DNA of 64,000 nucleotides from Prochlorococcus marinus str. MIT 9515 (lineage in GTDB: Bacteria; Cyanobacteriota; Cyanobacteriia; PCC-6307; Cyanobiaceae), in NCBI RefSeq assembly GCF_000015665.1, contig NC_008817.1, forward strand, positions 682,001 to 746,000, given 5' to 3'. The translations under genes were made by a program, and so were the position numbers. The notes under the pieces are model-generated. The model was not told where the DNA came from and made no database searches. It was given only the letters and a program-made list of their open reading frames with translations. Below, in pieces: positions 43,794 to 54,044 of the stretch (position 1 is the first letter of the stretch; the number at the start of each line of letters is the position of its first letter).

Positions 43794-44846
43794 TTATGGG
43801 CCATTTAAAATCTTAAATTTCTCTTTAATTTTTTTTATGAGTTTTTTAATTGATACATCATCAAAAGAAATTATAACCAAGTCAAGTCCACCACTATCTA
43901 TTGGTCTCCAACAATTTAAAGGTGCCTCCTCATACCAAGTGTTAATTTTCTTTCCAACAATTTGTATTTGTAAAGGTAATGATTTCTTTGGGATCCATAA
44001 ACGTCCTTTAATTCGAAGAATATTACTATCACTTAAAACGTTTACCATCTCTTTTTCAAATTCCTTTTTATCAAGAAAATAATTTAATTTTATTGAATCA
44101 GAGACGAGTTCAATATGATTATGATCATGTTCCTCTGTAATAAATTTTTTATAATTATCCTTTTTTAATTCAAAATCAAATATGTATTTTAAATCAACTA
44201 TTCCATTAATAGATTTCAGAATAGGAACAGTTGAATTAAACTTATTTTTGATTATATTTTTTATAGATTTAAATTCTTGTTCATTTAAAACATCACCTCT
44301 CGAAATTAAAACGAGATCAGAAACTTCTAACTGTTCTTCAAAAAGTTCGTCAATCGATGATTTATGGTCAATTTTATTAAGAGAATCGTATTGATTAGTT
44401 ATTTCACTTAAGTCATTTATTGGAGAGCCCTTAAGCATTGATTCTCCATTAACTATTCCTATAACTTGATCAAGATATATTGAGGTCCTTATCTCAGGCC
44501 AATTAAGTGCTTGTAACAAAGGTAAGGGTAAGGCTAGTCCACTTGTCTCAATAATTATTGCATCAATATCAGGATTAAAATTTAGAAGTGATTTAATCGA
44601 GGGAATAAAATCATCTTGAACAGTGCAACATAGACACCCATTATTTAATTCAATAATGCAATCTGTATCTGAATCATCGCAGCCATTACAACTTTTAACC
44701 AAATCACCATCAATTCCAACATCTCCAAATTCATTAATTATTAAACCAAATTTTTTATTACTATTTTTTAATAAATACCTTAAAAAGGTTGTTTTCCCTG
44801 AACCAAGAAATCCAGAGATTACAATTACAGGTGTTCTTTTATTCAT
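43794..44846 (-). CDS. CobW/COG0523 metallochaperone GTPase
   Basis: 350 aa G3E GTPase. Walker A GFLGSGKTTF (about 12-21), switch NEFGDVGIDGDLV (about 39-51), the metal-binding GCLCC (about 70-74) and ETSGLALPLPLL near 100-112. The C-terminal domain has a histidine cluster EEHDHNH. A metal chaperone for zinc or cobalt; which one is not shown. It precedes the zinc-finger microprotein on the same strand. Confidence 0.9.
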   Translation of the reverse strand: MNKRTPVIVISGFLGSGKTTFLRYLLKNSNKKFGLIINEFGDVGIDGDLVKSCNGCDDSDTDCIIELNNGCLCCTVQDDFIPSIKSLLNFNPDIDAIIIETSGLALPLPLLQALNWPEIRTSIYLDQVIGIVNGESMLKGSPINDLSEITNQYDSLNKIDHKSSIDELFEEQLEVSDLVLISRGDVLNEQEFKSIKNIIKNKFNSTVPILKSINGIVDLKYIFDFELKKDNYKKFITEEHDHNHIELVSDSIKLNYFLDKKEFEKEMVNVLSDSNILRIKGRLWIPKKSLPLQIQIVGKKINTWYEEAPLNCWRPIDSGGLDLVIISFDDVSIKKLIKKIKEKFKILNGP

Positions 44847-44855
44847 AAATTAGTT

Positions 44856-45368
44856 TTAACAACCAAGACTATATTCAGTACTTTCTCCTGTTGAACTATT
44901 TGTGCCATTAGCTATTGCACATAATTCCTTTTGTTGAATCCGACTAAGAACTGCATTAGTAAAATCTGCGCCATCAATTTTTGCACCTTCAAAATTACTT
45001 TCCATTAACAAAGCATTTGTAAAATTAACATCTGAAAGATCTGCATCTGTAAAATCTGTTGCATATGCTAAAGCATCAGTTAGATTAGCCCCATTTAGGG
45101 TTGCATTTTGCAATTTACTATTATTGAAAACAGCCCCTTCTAAATTACTTTGACTGAAATCAAATCCATTTAAATTAAATTTTACAAATTCATTACCACT
45201 AAGATCTTGACCATGCATATCTTGTTCTAGATCAAGGTCTTGCTGATTTCTTATTTCGGGTGGTCGTTTAGCCCAAGCAGAGTTTACAAAATTAAAAAAT
45301 AATATACCAATAAAAAATATAGTTAATAAAGCATTCTTAAGAGAGGGAAGACTAATTGATTTAATCAT
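44856..45368 (-). CDS. Lumenal pentapeptide-repeat protein
   Basis: 170 aa. The signal peptide (hydrophobic 10-32, cleavage near AWAK) leads into pentapeptide repeats (about 65-150: ANLTDA, TDFTDADLSDVNF, ANLLMES-like units of A/D-x-L/F-x-x). The C-terminal tail carries two Cys that may bond. Related to lumenal PPR proteins of thylakoids, function not known. 9 nt upstream of the CobW gene. Confidence 0.85.
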   Translation of the reverse strand: MIKSISLPSLKNALLTIFFIGILFFNFVNSAWAKRPPEIRNQQDLDLEQDMHGQDLSGNEFVKFNLNGFDFSQSNLEGAVFNNSKLQNATLNGANLTDALAYATDFTDADLSDVNFTNALLMESNFEGAKIDGADFTNAVLSRIQQKELCAIANGTNSSTGESTEYSLGC

Positions 45369-45430
45369 AATAAAAATGTATTTTAGATCTAGGGTTTTAA
45401 AGTTTGTTTATTCATCTTAAAGGAAAATAT

Positions 45431-46048
45431 ATGGCAATGTCACTAAAGGTTATTGTTCCACCTCATCCATTAATAAAACATTGGCTTTCTATTTTAAGAG
45501 AGGAAAATACTCCAAATATTTTATATTCAACTGGTTATGAACAACTGGGAAAATGGCTAACTTATGAGGCATTAAGAGATTGGCTTCCATACAAAAAAGA
45601 GACGATAAATACGAATAATGGGAAGGCAGAAGGATTTTTTATAAATAATGATTATCCAATAAAAGTAATAGCGCAGATGCCAGAGGGACTTTCTCTTTGG
45701 TATGGAGCAAAAGAAGTGATCCCAAATACAACTCTATATTTAGGTGAATTACCTACGAAAATTGATGACAATGTTGGAGTTATTCTTTATTCAGAGCAAA
45801 TAAAGATGAAATCAAATCCAATTGAAACTCTTATTAACTTAAAAAGATTAGGAGTTGAATCAAATAGGATCTTATTAATAACATCCATTTGTAGCAATAA
45901 AGGTCTAAATGAAATTGCAAAGATATTTCCTCAACAAATGATATATACATCTTGTATTGATGAAGAAGAAGATAAATCAAATTTATTAAAACCCGGTATT
46001 GGAGAGCCTTTATTGCGTTTGAGTACTATATTTTCTGTTAAGAACTAA
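45431..46048 (+). CDS. Uracil phosphoribosyltransferase-like protein, degenerate
   Basis: 205 aa from ATG 45431 (preceded by AGGA). It begins like Upp (VIVPPHPLIKHWLSILRE, about 7-24) with TYEALRDWLP following. The segment where Upp carries the PRPP-binding DPMLATGG motif reads GVILYSEQIKMKSNP instead, with no acidic pair or ATG. The Upp activity is therefore doubtful. A cyanobacterial paralogue with another role is an alternative. Confidence 0.82.
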   Translation: MAMSLKVIVPPHPLIKHWLSILREENTPNILYSTGYEQLGKWLTYEALRDWLPYKKETINTNNGKAEGFFINNDYPIKVIAQMPEGLSLWYGAKEVIPNTTLYLGELPTKIDDNVGVILYSEQIKMKSNPIETLINLKRLGVESNRILLITSICSNKGLNEIAKIFPQQMIYTSCIDEEEDKSNLLKPGIGEPLLRLSTIFSVKN

Positions 46049-46077
46049 GATATAATATATGTAGAAATAAATTACCA

Positions 46078-46368
46078 ATGTCTGAATACAGAGATTCGTC
46101 TTCAAATAATTTTTTATCATTGATTAGTGGTGCTTTTATTGGTGCTGCTGGTTTGGCATGGTGGTTAATATCTGAAGCTGATAAAAGAAAGGAAGAAAAG
46201 AAGCAAAAAGCAATGATGTATTCATCTAGAATTCAAGATGGTTCAGAGGCTCTTGACACTAACGAAAACTTAAATGAAGTTGAAGGTGAGAAGTTAGAAC
46301 AAAAAGTTGAACAACTAAATTCTGCAATTGCTGATGTAAGGAGACAACTTGAGGAGTTAGGACAATAA
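46078..46368 (+). CDS. Membrane-anchored coiled-coil protein
   Basis: 96 aa. One N-terminal hydrophobic segment (LSLISGAFIGAAGLAWWLI, about 13-31) followed by a charged linker and a heptad-patterned helix (EKLEQKVEQLNSAIADVRRQLEEL). This is a common cyanobacterial small-protein type with unknown function. It lies 29 nt after the Upp-like gene. Confidence 0.72.
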   Translation: MSEYRDSSSNNFLSLISGAFIGAAGLAWWLISEADKRKEEKKQKAMMYSSRIQDGSEALDTNENLNEVEGEKLEQKVEQLNSAIADVRRQLEELGQ

Positions 46369-46391
46369 AATAAAACAGGTTCTCAAATCAT

Positions 46392-48071
46392 ATGAATAAA
46401 TTAAGATCTTCTGCAATAACTCAAGGTGTTCAAAGATCTCCTAACAGATCAATGTTAAGAGCAGTTGGATTTAGTGATGATGATTTCACTAAACCAATCA
46501 TTGGAGTCGCTAATGGATATAGCACCATTACACCCTGCAATATGGGCCTTAACAAGTTAGCTCTTAAGGCAGAAGATTCAATAAGGAAATCAGGAGGAAT
46601 GCCTCAAATGTTCGGAACTATCACCGTAAGCGATGGGATCTCCATGGGAACAGAAGGAATGAAATATTCTTTAGTTTCAAGGGAAGTAATAGCCGATTCA
46701 ATAGAAACTGCCTGTAATGCGCAAAGTATGGATGGTGTTTTAGCTATTGGTGGTTGTGATAAAAATATGCCGGGTGCAATGATAGCAATTGCAAGAATGA
46801 ATATCCCTTCCATATTTATTTATGGAGGAACAATAAAACCTGGAAAGTTAAACGGTGAAGACTTAACGGTTGTCAGTGCATTTGAAGCTGTTGGGCAATT
46901 AACCTCGGGTAAAATAAATGAGAAGAGATTAAATGAAGTTGAGAAAAATTGTATTCCAGGAGCAGGAAGTTGTGGAGGAATGTTCACAGCTAATACTATG
47001 TCAGCAGTTATAGAAGTCTTAGGTTTAAGTCTTCCTCATAGTTCAACAATGGCAGCCGAAGATTATGAGAAGGTGGTAAGTGCTGAAAAAAGCGCTGAAA
47101 TACTTGTAGATGCAATAAAAAAAGATATAAGGCCACTAGATCTTATGACTAAAGAATCTTTTGAAAATGCAATATCTGTAATTATGGCTATTGGAGGTTC
47201 GACAAATGCAGTGCTTCACATATTAGCGATAGCGAATACTGCAGGTATAGAGATCAATATTGATGATTTTGAAAGAATAAGACAAAAAGTTCCTGTGATT
47301 TGTGATTTGAAACCTAGCGGCAGATATGTCACAGTAGATCTTCATAATGCAGGAGGCATTCCACAAGTAATGAAAATACTTTTAAATGCAGGATTAATAA
47401 ATGGTGATTGCAAAAATATCGAAGGTAAAACAATATCTGAATATTTACTTAATATTCCAGATAATCCTCCTGAAAATCAAAATGTTATTAGAAACATAAA
47501 TAATCCTCTTTATAAAAAAGGTCATTTAGCAATATTAAAAGGTAATTTAGCTTCGGAAGGTTGTGTAGCAAAAATCAGCGGAGTAAAGAATCCAGTTTTA
47601 AAGGGTCCCGCTCGAATTTTTGAAAGTGAGGAAGATTGTCTTAAATCAATTTTGAATAATGATATTAAAGCTGGTAATGTTGTCGTTATAAGAAATGAAG
47701 GTCCTGTGGGAGGACCGGGAATGAGAGAAATGTTAGCTCCAACATCTGCAATTGTTGGGCAAGGGCTGGGAGAAAAAGTAGCTTTAATAACTGATGGTAG
47801 ATTTAGTGGAGGTACCTATGGCCTTGTTGTTGGACATATCGCACCAGAGGCAGCAGTAGGAGGGAATATAGCTTTAATAAGAGAGGGAGATTTAATCACT
47901 GTTGATGCTGTAAACCAATTAATTGAAGTTGAACTATCTGATGGGGAATTAGAAAAAAGACGAATTAACTGGATAAAGCCTATTCCGAAATATAAGAAAG
48001 GTGTACTTTCAAAATATTCAAGAATTGTAAGTACTTCAAGCTTAGGTGCAGTTACAGATCTGGAAAAATAA
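46392..48071 (+). CDS. ilvD: Dihydroxy-acid dehydratase
   Basis: 559 aa. It dehydrates dihydroxy-acids in valine, isoleucine and leucine synthesis and needs an Fe-S cluster. Cluster ligands are visible as GGCDKNMPG (about 117-125) and [15 protein letters not shown] (about 191-205); a third Cys lies near the N-terminus ([11 protein letters not shown], about 47-57). The C-terminal [15 protein letters not shown] block is conserved. Convergent with the gene at 48092. Confidence 0.97.
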   Translation: MNKLRSSAITQGVQRSPNRSMLRAVGFSDDDFTKPIIGVANGYSTITPCNMGLNKLALKAEDSIRKSGGMPQMFGTITVSDGISMGTEGMKYSLVSREVIADSIETACNAQSMDGVLAIGGCDKNMPGAMIAIARMNIPSIFIYGGTIKPGKLNGEDLTVVSAFEAVGQLTSGKINEKRLNEVEKNCIPGAGSCGGMFTANTMSAVIEVLGLSLPHSSTMAAEDYEKVVSAEKSAEILVDAIKKDIRPLDLMTKESFENAISVIMAIGGSTNAVLHILAIANTAGIEINIDDFERIRQKVPVICDLKPSGRYVTVDLHNAGGIPQVMKILLNAGLINGDCKNIEGKTISEYLLNIPDNPPENQNVIRNINNPLYKKGHLAILKGNLASEGCVAKISGVKNPVLKGPARIFESEEDCLKSILNNDIKAGNVVVIRNEGPVGGPGMREMLAPTSAIVGQGLGEKVALITDGRFSGGTYGLVVGHIAPEAAVGGNIALIREGDLITVDAVNQLIEVELSDGELEKRRINWIKPIPKYKKGVLSKYSRIVSTSSLGAVTDLEK

Positions 48072-48091
48072 TATCCAAAAAATAAATTTTT

Positions 48092-48478
48092 TTAAGTAAT
48101 AAAATTTTTTATTCTAGTAGCAAGATTCTCCAATTTTGAACTATATTTTGGAGGTAAACATTTCTTCCCACTATTACTGTTCATCCATATTGTTTTTATA
48201 CCACTCCACAAAATAGGTTCATCGGGATAGTTAAGCTTCGAAATAACTAAAACTAATTCCCTATTTGATCTAAAAAGTTCTAACTCAAGATCATAGATTT
48301 CTAATCTTTTACCCTCATTATCTCTACATAGAATATTTACAGTTAAATCAATATCCTCATTATTTATTTCATATTCTCCATTAATCTTTACAACTGAGTG
48401 CAAAAAAGGTTTATTTGTTAAATCAGCAGATTTAGCAATTAATCTATTCAATTCATCTTGCAAATTTTCAAATAACAC
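48092..48478 (-). CDS. Conserved-looking hypothetical protein
   Basis: 128 aa, soluble, beta-rich, with LDLELELFRSNRELVLVISKLNYP in the middle (outline) and a KKCLPPKYSSKLENLATRI tail. No motif recognised. Its start overlaps the end of the CIA30 gene, so they are cotranscribed. Confidence 0.62.
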   Translation of the reverse strand: MLFENLQDELNRLIAKSADLTNKPFLHSVVKINGEYEINNEDIDLTVNILCRDNEGKRLEIYDLELELFRSNRELVLVISKLNYPDEPILWSGIKTIWMNSNSGKKCLPPKYSSKLENLATRIKNFIT

Positions 48479-49016
48479 TGATTGATTTAATTAAAATTTT
48501 TATTGGACCAGACTTAAATTCATTATTTGGAAGACCATCATCTCCAAATTTTGAATGAAGAAGCTGTAATCTTTTGATTTTTGATGGTTTAAATTTGAAT
48601 GGAAAACTTACCTTATTAGCTCTAATTGATGGCTTAAGAGAATTAAAAGGAATTTGAATATCGGTTGTCCCAAATTTTTTAGTGGGAAATGATTTTATCC
48701 ATCTGAGACCACCAGGAATAAATTCAGTAAGTCCTAGGAGGTCATCTTCACATGCAACTGCAAATTTAAAAGTTCTTCCTTGACCATCTATTTTTAATTC
48801 AAAAGATTCATACTCCTTTATATCTAGTGTAGGTTTGTATATCGAAGATCTGCAGCTAACAAAACCACCAGCTTTCTCTATGATGTTTCCCTTTAAAAGC
48901 AATCCAGACTTTATATTTTCACAATAAGCTGAGCTTGATCCGCCCATTACCGTATCATTTAGGGTTTTCCATCCTTCAAATTTTTGTTTTTGGAATAATA
49001 CTTTTTTCTTACTCAT
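48468..49016 (-). CDS. CIA30-family protein
   Basis: 182 aa. The CIA30/NDUFAF1-type beta-sandwich is recognisable from WKTLNDTVMGGSSSAYC near the N-terminus, GGFVSCRS, and LRLQLLHSKFGD-like segments near the end. In mitochondria the relative assembles complex I; in cyanobacteria an NDH-1 or photosynthetic assembly role is possible but not shown. Confidence 0.86.
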   Translation of the reverse strand: MSKKKVLFQKQKFEGWKTLNDTVMGGSSSAYCENIKSGLLLKGNIIEKAGGFVSCRSSIYKPTLDIKEYESFELKIDGQGRTFKFAVACEDDLLGLTEFIPGGLRWIKSFPTKKFGTTDIQIPFNSLKPSIRANKVSFPFKFKPSKIKRLQLLHSKFGDDGLPNNEFKSGPIKILIKSISVI

Positions 49017-49051
49017 TAATTTATTAACTAAAGTTTCTATAAAGACTTTAA

Positions 49052-49786
49052 CTAAGTTAATAATTCTTTTGAAGATTCTTCATCACAAAATATTGATATC
49101 TGGTTACTTGATTTAATTAATTTAGAAGGAGTCCTTTCTTGAGATTCGTTTTTATCCAGTAACCTCTTAAGGGCTAATTGTTTAGAAGCTCCACTAACCA
49201 AAAAAATTATTGTTGAAGAAGCTGATAGTAATTTAGGAGTTAGAGAAATTCTTTTAAGACCTTTCCCATCATTAAAAATAACTAAATCATCAGTATTATT
49301 ATTTTGATAAGGAAATAAGGAAGCAGTATGGCCATCATCTCCAAGACCTAATAAAGTTAAATCAAAAAATTGAGGATTACCATTACACTTTTCATATAGT
49401 TTAGAGATTAACAATTTTTTAGAGATATTGTCATCAACTTTTTTTTCGCTAAAGATCTCATAGAAAAAAGCCTTAGAACCAAAATTTGCTAACAATGAAT
49501 TTTTTAACATAAAAGAGTTACTTAACTCGGAATTTGGATCAACACACCTCTCATCACCTAAAAAAATATCAACTTTATCCCATTCAATATCCCTTTTTGA
49601 TAGAAGTTGATAAATGGACTTCGGAGTTGAACCCCCACTTACACAAAATTGAAATCTTTCCTTAGTCTTTATTGTTTGGATAATTTGATTTTCTATAAAT
49701 TTAGAAACTTTAGATGAAAGTTCTAATTTATCTTTATATATGTTTAAATCGTATCCATCAACAGATTTCTTAATCATTTCATCCAT
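49052..49786 (-). CDS. pgl: 6-phosphogluconolactonase
   Basis: 244 aa. It hydrolyses 6-phosphogluconolactone in the oxidative pentose phosphate pathway. The signatures are FCVSGGSTPKSIYQLL (about 46-61), DIFLGDERCV (about 73-82) and LLGLGDDGHTASLFP near 145-159. It overlaps gnd by 13 nt, placing two successive enzymes together. Confidence 0.95.
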   Translation of the reverse strand: MDEMIKKSVDGYDLNIYKDKLELSSKVSKFIENQIIQTIKTKERFQFCVSGGSTPKSIYQLLSKRDIEWDKVDIFLGDERCVDPNSELSNSFMLKNSLLANFGSKAFFYEIFSEKKVDDNISKKLLISKLYEKCNGNPQFFDLTLLGLGDDGHTASLFPYQNNNTDDLVIFNDGKGLKRISLTPKLLSASSTIIFLVSGASKQLALKRLLDKNESQERTPSKLIKSSNQISIFCDEESSKELLT

Positions 49787-51192
49787 TCAGTATGAAAACT
49801 CCCCTCTTTATCAATTCTCTCGTAAGTATGAGAGCCAAAACAATCTCTCATAGCCTGCACCAGGTTTTGTGGAAGTCTGTTTGTTCTGTAACTATTTAAA
49901 TAATCAAGGGTACTTGATAAACAGGGCACAGGGATGCCAGCTTTTGTTGAGGAAGAAACAACATTAGCTAAATTATCTATCCTCGAAGAAATTTCCATAT
50001 TGAACCAATCATCAAATATTAAATTTTTTAAGTTAGGCTCCTTTTGGTATGCATCCTGAATTTTTCTTAATAATTTTGATCTTATAATGCACCCACCTTT
50101 CCATATTTGAGCAATTGACGGCATATTCAAATCATATTTATATACGGATGATGCTTCACTTAATATGTCCATGCCTTGAGCGTAACTAGCGATAGTAGCA
50201 AGAACCACGGCATCAAACAAAGGTTTCATTCCATTAGAAATATCTCCTAAATCAAAATCATTAAAAGCTTTTATTGGGAGTGTTTTCTCAATTTCACTAC
50301 GTTGGTCTTTCAGTGAACTCATAACCCTTGCATTTAAAGAGGCATAAATAGTTGGAACTGACACACCAAGTTCTAACGCACTAACCACCGTCCATAAGCC
50401 AGTACCTTTTTGGCCAGCTTTATCCAATATTTTCTCAACAACATCTTCACCAGTTATTTCATCTTTAGTGTTTAAACAGATCTCTGTTATTTCGACAAGA
50501 TACGAGGCTAACTCATCTGTATTATTCCAAATACCAAAGACTTCTGACATTTGTGAACCATTCATATTTTTAACTCTCTTCATAAGGTCATAGGCTTCTG
50601 CAAGTATTTGCTCAATACCATATTCAATACCGTTATGAACAGTTTTGACGAAATGGCCTGAACCACCAGGGCCAACATAAGCAACACAAGGACCGTCTTC
50701 TACTTTCGCAGCCATTTTAGTCAATAAGCTTTCTATTGCGTCGTAAGAAGCCTTAGTACCTCCTGGCATCATACTGGGACCTTCTAGAGCACCTTTAGCC
50801 CCTCCGGAGACACCCATCCCAATATATCCAAAACTTTTACTTTCAAGAGTCTTAACTCTTCTTTCCGTATCTTTAAATTGAGAATTGCCTCCATCTATTA
50901 ATAAATCTCCTTCTTCAAGATATTCAGAAATATTGTCAATCACAGCATCTGTGGGAGAACCAGCTTTTACCATCATTAAAATTCTTCTTGGTCTCTCGAG
51001 CTTATTAACAAATTCTTGAAGTGTTTTAGCTCCTTCTATATTTTTTCCTAAACCTCTTCCCTTTAGAAACTCTTCGGTTTTTGAATAAGTTCTATTAAAA
51101 ACCACACTAGAAAATCCATTCCTTTCTGCATTTAGAACTAAATTCTCCCCCATGACTCCAAGACCGATTAAACCAAAATGTGCCTTGGACAT
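49774..51192 (-). CDS. gnd: 6-phosphogluconate dehydrogenase, decarboxylating
   Basis: 472 aa from the ATG at 51192 (an in-frame TTG at 51210 would add six residues and lies in the upstream terminator). NADP site FGLIGLGVMGENLVLN; catalytic GPGGSGHFVKTVHNGIEYG near 180-198; C-terminal tail completing the active site. It makes ribulose-5-phosphate and NADPH, mainly at night. The start follows the glgC terminator directly, so no Shine-Dalgarno is visible. Confidence 0.97.
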   Translation of the reverse strand: MSKAHFGLIGLGVMGENLVLNAERNGFSSVVFNRTYSKTEEFLKGRGLGKNIEGAKTLQEFVNKLERPRRILMMVKAGSPTDAVIDNISEYLEEGDLLIDGGNSQFKDTERRVKTLESKSFGYIGMGVSGGAKGALEGPSMMPGGTKASYDAIESLLTKMAAKVEDGPCVAYVGPGGSGHFVKTVHNGIEYGIEQILAEAYDLMKRVKNMNGSQMSEVFGIWNNTDELASYLVEITEICLNTKDEITGEDVVEKILDKAGQKGTGLWTVVSALELGVSVPTIYASLNARVMSSLKDQRSEIEKTLPIKAFNDFDLGDISNGMKPLFDAVVLATIASYAQGMDILSEASSVYKYDLNMPSIAQIWKGGCIIRSKLLRKIQDAYQKEPNLKNLIFDDWFNMEISSRIDNLANVVSSSTKAGIPVPCLSSTLDYLNSYRTNRLPQNLVQAMRDCFGSHTYERIDKEGSFHTEWMK

Positions 51193-51224
51193 AAAAAATA
51201 AAAAACGCAATATTTATATATTGC
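51192..51224 (-). terminator. Terminator of glgC abutting the gnd start
   Basis: On the minus strand GCAATAT (51224-51218) pairs with ATATTGC (51213-51207), followed by a T-rich tract read as TTTTTTATTTTTTA that runs straight into the gnd ATG. This is a rho-independent terminator by shape, although the stem is AT-rich. Partial read-through would control gnd. Confidence 0.6.
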
Positions 51225-51290
51225 ATGTAACTAAGAGAAATTGCTTAAAAAAGATTCCTTTTGTCAGCGAAAAATGATCGAAATATAAAA

Positions 51291-52586
51291 TTAAATAATT
51301 GTTCCATTGGCAATAGTTGCATTTTTAACTACAACAACAATTCCATTTCGTATATAAAATCCCAACTCAGGTTTGTCTGCTTCTTCTACTCTATCCTTGT
51401 TCACTATGACTACATTGTCTCCTATTCTTGCATTCTTATCAAGGATTGCTCTTTTTATAGTTGAGCCTACACCTACACCAAGAGGTGTACCACCACCTTT
51501 TCTTAATTCAACCCTTTCTTCTTGCGATTCAAAGAAATCAGCCCCCATTACTAAGGCATCTTCAATGACAGAATCGCTTTCAATTCTACTTCTAACGCCT
51601 AAAACACAATGCAAGATACTACATGATTTTAAAATAGTTCCCTCACAAACTATTGAATCAGTAATTTGAGCATCTACAAGTTTTGATGGAGGAAGATATC
51701 TTGGCCTTGTATAAATTGGAAATTTTTCATCATAAAAACTAAATGGAGGTTTAGGTTGACGTGTTAATGCTAAATTCGATTCGAAAAATGCTCCAATAGT
51801 ACCGATATCTTCCCAGTAATCATCAAAGACATAACTTTTTAAATTATCTCCTCTTCCTAAAGCTTCAGGGATAATATCTTTACCAAAATCAGTATAATTA
51901 GGAAATTTATTTAAAAGATCAAAAAGAGTCTTTCTACTAAAAACATATATACCCATCGAGGCAAGATAGGGTTTCTCTAATGCTGATTCCTTCGTTAATC
52001 CAAACTTAGAAGTATCAACAGCCATTGACTTTAATTTTTCACCAGTTGGCTTTTCGCTAAATTCTTTAATATTACCCAAATCGTCTGTTCTCATCAGACC
52101 AAAGCCTTCAGCCTGAGCTTCATCAACTGGTAAGGCTGCCACTGTTAAATCGGCACCATTATCTCTATGATGCTGAACAAATAAACTATAGTCCATCCTG
52201 TAAAGCTGATCTCCTGACAATATTAAATATTCATCAACATCCCATTCCTGAAATAACCATTGATATTTTCTTACTGCATCAGCAGTCCCTTCAAACCATT
52301 TAGGGCTGTCAGGAGTCTGCTGAGCAGCAAGAACCTCCACAAATCCTTGACCAAAAGGTGCACTTAAATTGTAAGTTCTTCCAATATGTCTGTTAAGAGA
52401 TGCACTATTGAACTGAGTCAATACATACATTTTATTAATACCAGAATTAATACAATTACTAATTGGAATATCAATCAACCGGTATTTCCCCGCTAAAGGG
52501 ACTGCAGGTTTAGCCCTCATTTTTGTTAAGGGATAAAGCCTAGAACCTTTTCCTCCTCCGAGGATGATTGCCAATACTCGCTTCAT
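51291..52586 (-). CDS. glgC: Glucose-1-phosphate adenylyltransferase
   Basis: 431 aa. It makes ADP-glucose, the committed step of glycogen synthesis. [23 protein letters not shown] at the N-terminus (outline), SGDQLYRMD near 145-153, and a C-terminal left-handed helix for allosteric control. Full length for cyanobacterial enzymes regulated by 3-phosphoglycerate. Confidence 0.97.
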   Translation of the reverse strand: MKRVLAIILGGGKGSRLYPLTKMRAKPAVPLAGKYRLIDIPISNCINSGINKMYVLTQFNSASLNRHIGRTYNLSAPFGQGFVEVLAAQQTPDSPKWFEGTADAVRKYQWLFQEWDVDEYLILSGDQLYRMDYSLFVQHHRDNGADLTVAALPVDEAQAEGFGLMRTDDLGNIKEFSEKPTGEKLKSMAVDTSKFGLTKESALEKPYLASMGIYVFSRKTLFDLLNKFPNYTDFGKDIIPEALGRGDNLKSYVFDDYWEDIGTIGAFFESNLALTRQPKPPFSFYDEKFPIYTRPRYLPPSKLVDAQITDSIVCEGTILKSCSILHCVLGVRSRIESDSVIEDALVMGADFFESQEERVELRKGGGTPLGVGVGSTIKRAILDKNARIGDNVVIVNKDRVEEADKPELGFYIRNGIVVVVKNATIANGTII

Positions 52587-52719
52587 TCAATTTATTGGAG
52601 GTATACTCAACTATTAAAATTAACTGATTATGTGCAAATATAAAAATGAAAAATGCCACTTTACAAAGGTATTTAGATAAATCTAATGAAAAACTTAATA
52701 TAAAGTCAGAAATTTTTAA

Positions 52720-54027
52720 TTATTTTTGCTCATCATCCATTAAAGAAAACAATTTTTCTACGATTTTTAATGATGCTTGTCTTTCTTCTCTCGACTGAGG
52801 ACTTCTCAATTTTGTAACTGGTGTGTGAAGAATTTTATTAATTATTCCTTTAGTTAAAGCCTCCACAACTTTTCTTTCTCGAGCAGAAAAATCCGGCCCC
52901 ATTCTACTTAGTGCTTTTTGTAACTCTTCTTTTCTTATAAGTTCCAAATCAGACCTTAATTTATTTATTACTGGAACTGCTTCTAAACTTGCCCACCACT
53001 CCAAAAAAATGATTCTTTCCTCTTTCACTAAAGACTCAGCCTCTTTTGCTATTTTTTGCCTGAATTCTTGATTTCTAGAAACAACTTCTTCTAAGTCATC
53101 GACATCAAATGCTTCTATTAAATCGTGTTGTTTTACATCATTAGAAATATTTCTTGGTACACCTATATCAATAAATTTAAGTTTATTATTTAAACTTATA
53201 TTTTTAATTCTTTCTAAATCAATAAATGGTTTTTCAGAAGCGGTACTTGTGAAGACTAGTGAAGATAATGTTATGCTTTTATCCAATTCATCTAAACCCT
53301 TACAAATAATTTCAATATCTGGGAAATCACCTGAAAGATTGATAGCTCTATCAATATTTCTATTTAAAAGGGTGAGCTTATTACATCCTTTAGATTTCAA
53401 ATGCGTAATTAACAGTCTACTCATCCTTCCAGCTCCAACGACAAGAACTTTTTCTCCTTTCAAACTAACAAGCCCATCAATGCCGTTATCTTGACCAATT
53501 TTTAATTGGGCTAGTTCCACAGCCGCTGAACTTATCGATACAGCACCAGTTCCTAAGTTCGTTTCAGCTCTTACTTTTTTTCCTGCGCTAACTGATTGAC
53601 TTAATAATCTATTAAGAATTGGGCCAGTAGATTGATTCTCCTGACCTAATCTCATCATTTTTTTTACTTGTGAGAGAATTTGCCCTTCTCCCAGAACAAG
53701 GCTATCTAATCCAGCTGATACTTTCATTAAATGCAAAACAGCCTCTTCTTGCCTAAAGTCAAATAAATGAGGAGTTAGAACTTCACAATTAACTTGAGAA
53801 TAATCTGATAAAAATTCCTTAATTGATGAAATACCTATATTTTTATCTTTTACAAGACCGTATATCTCTAACCTGTTGCAAGTACTTAAAATGGAAACTT
53901 CTAAAATGTCAGAATAGGCCCTAAGACTTTTTAGTGATTCAGAAATAGCTTGATCCGGAATACTTAACTTTTCTCGCACTTCAACAGGTGCCGTGCGATG
54001 ACTTAGTCCGACGACAACAATTTGCAT
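52720..54027 (-). CDS. hemA: Glutamyl-tRNA reductase
   Basis: 435 aa. First committed enzyme of tetrapyrrole synthesis: it reduces glutamyl-tRNA to glutamate-1-semialdehyde. VVGLSHRTAPVEVREKL at the N-terminus, catalytic Cys in LSTCNRLEIYG (about 48-58), NADPH site VLVVGAGRMSRLL near 194-206 and the C-terminal dimerisation helix. It lies just downstream of glpX (17 nt). Confidence 0.97.
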   Translation of the reverse strand: MQIVVVGLSHRTAPVEVREKLSIPDQAISESLKSLRAYSDILEVSILSTCNRLEIYGLVKDKNIGISSIKEFLSDYSQVNCEVLTPHLFDFRQEEAVLHLMKVSAGLDSLVLGEGQILSQVKKMMRLGQENQSTGPILNRLLSQSVSAGKKVRAETNLGTGAVSISSAAVELAQLKIGQDNGIDGLVSLKGEKVLVVGAGRMSRLLITHLKSKGCNKLTLLNRNIDRAINLSGDFPDIEIICKGLDELDKSITLSSLVFTSTASEKPFIDLERIKNISLNNKLKFIDIGVPRNISNDVKQHDLIEAFDVDDLEEVVSRNQEFRQKIAKEAESLVKEERIIFLEWWASLEAVPVINKLRSDLELIRKEELQKALSRMGPDFSARERKVVEALTKGIINKILHTPVTKLRSPQSREERQASLKIVEKLFSLMDDEQK

Positions 54028-54044
54028 AAAATTAAATAAAAAGA

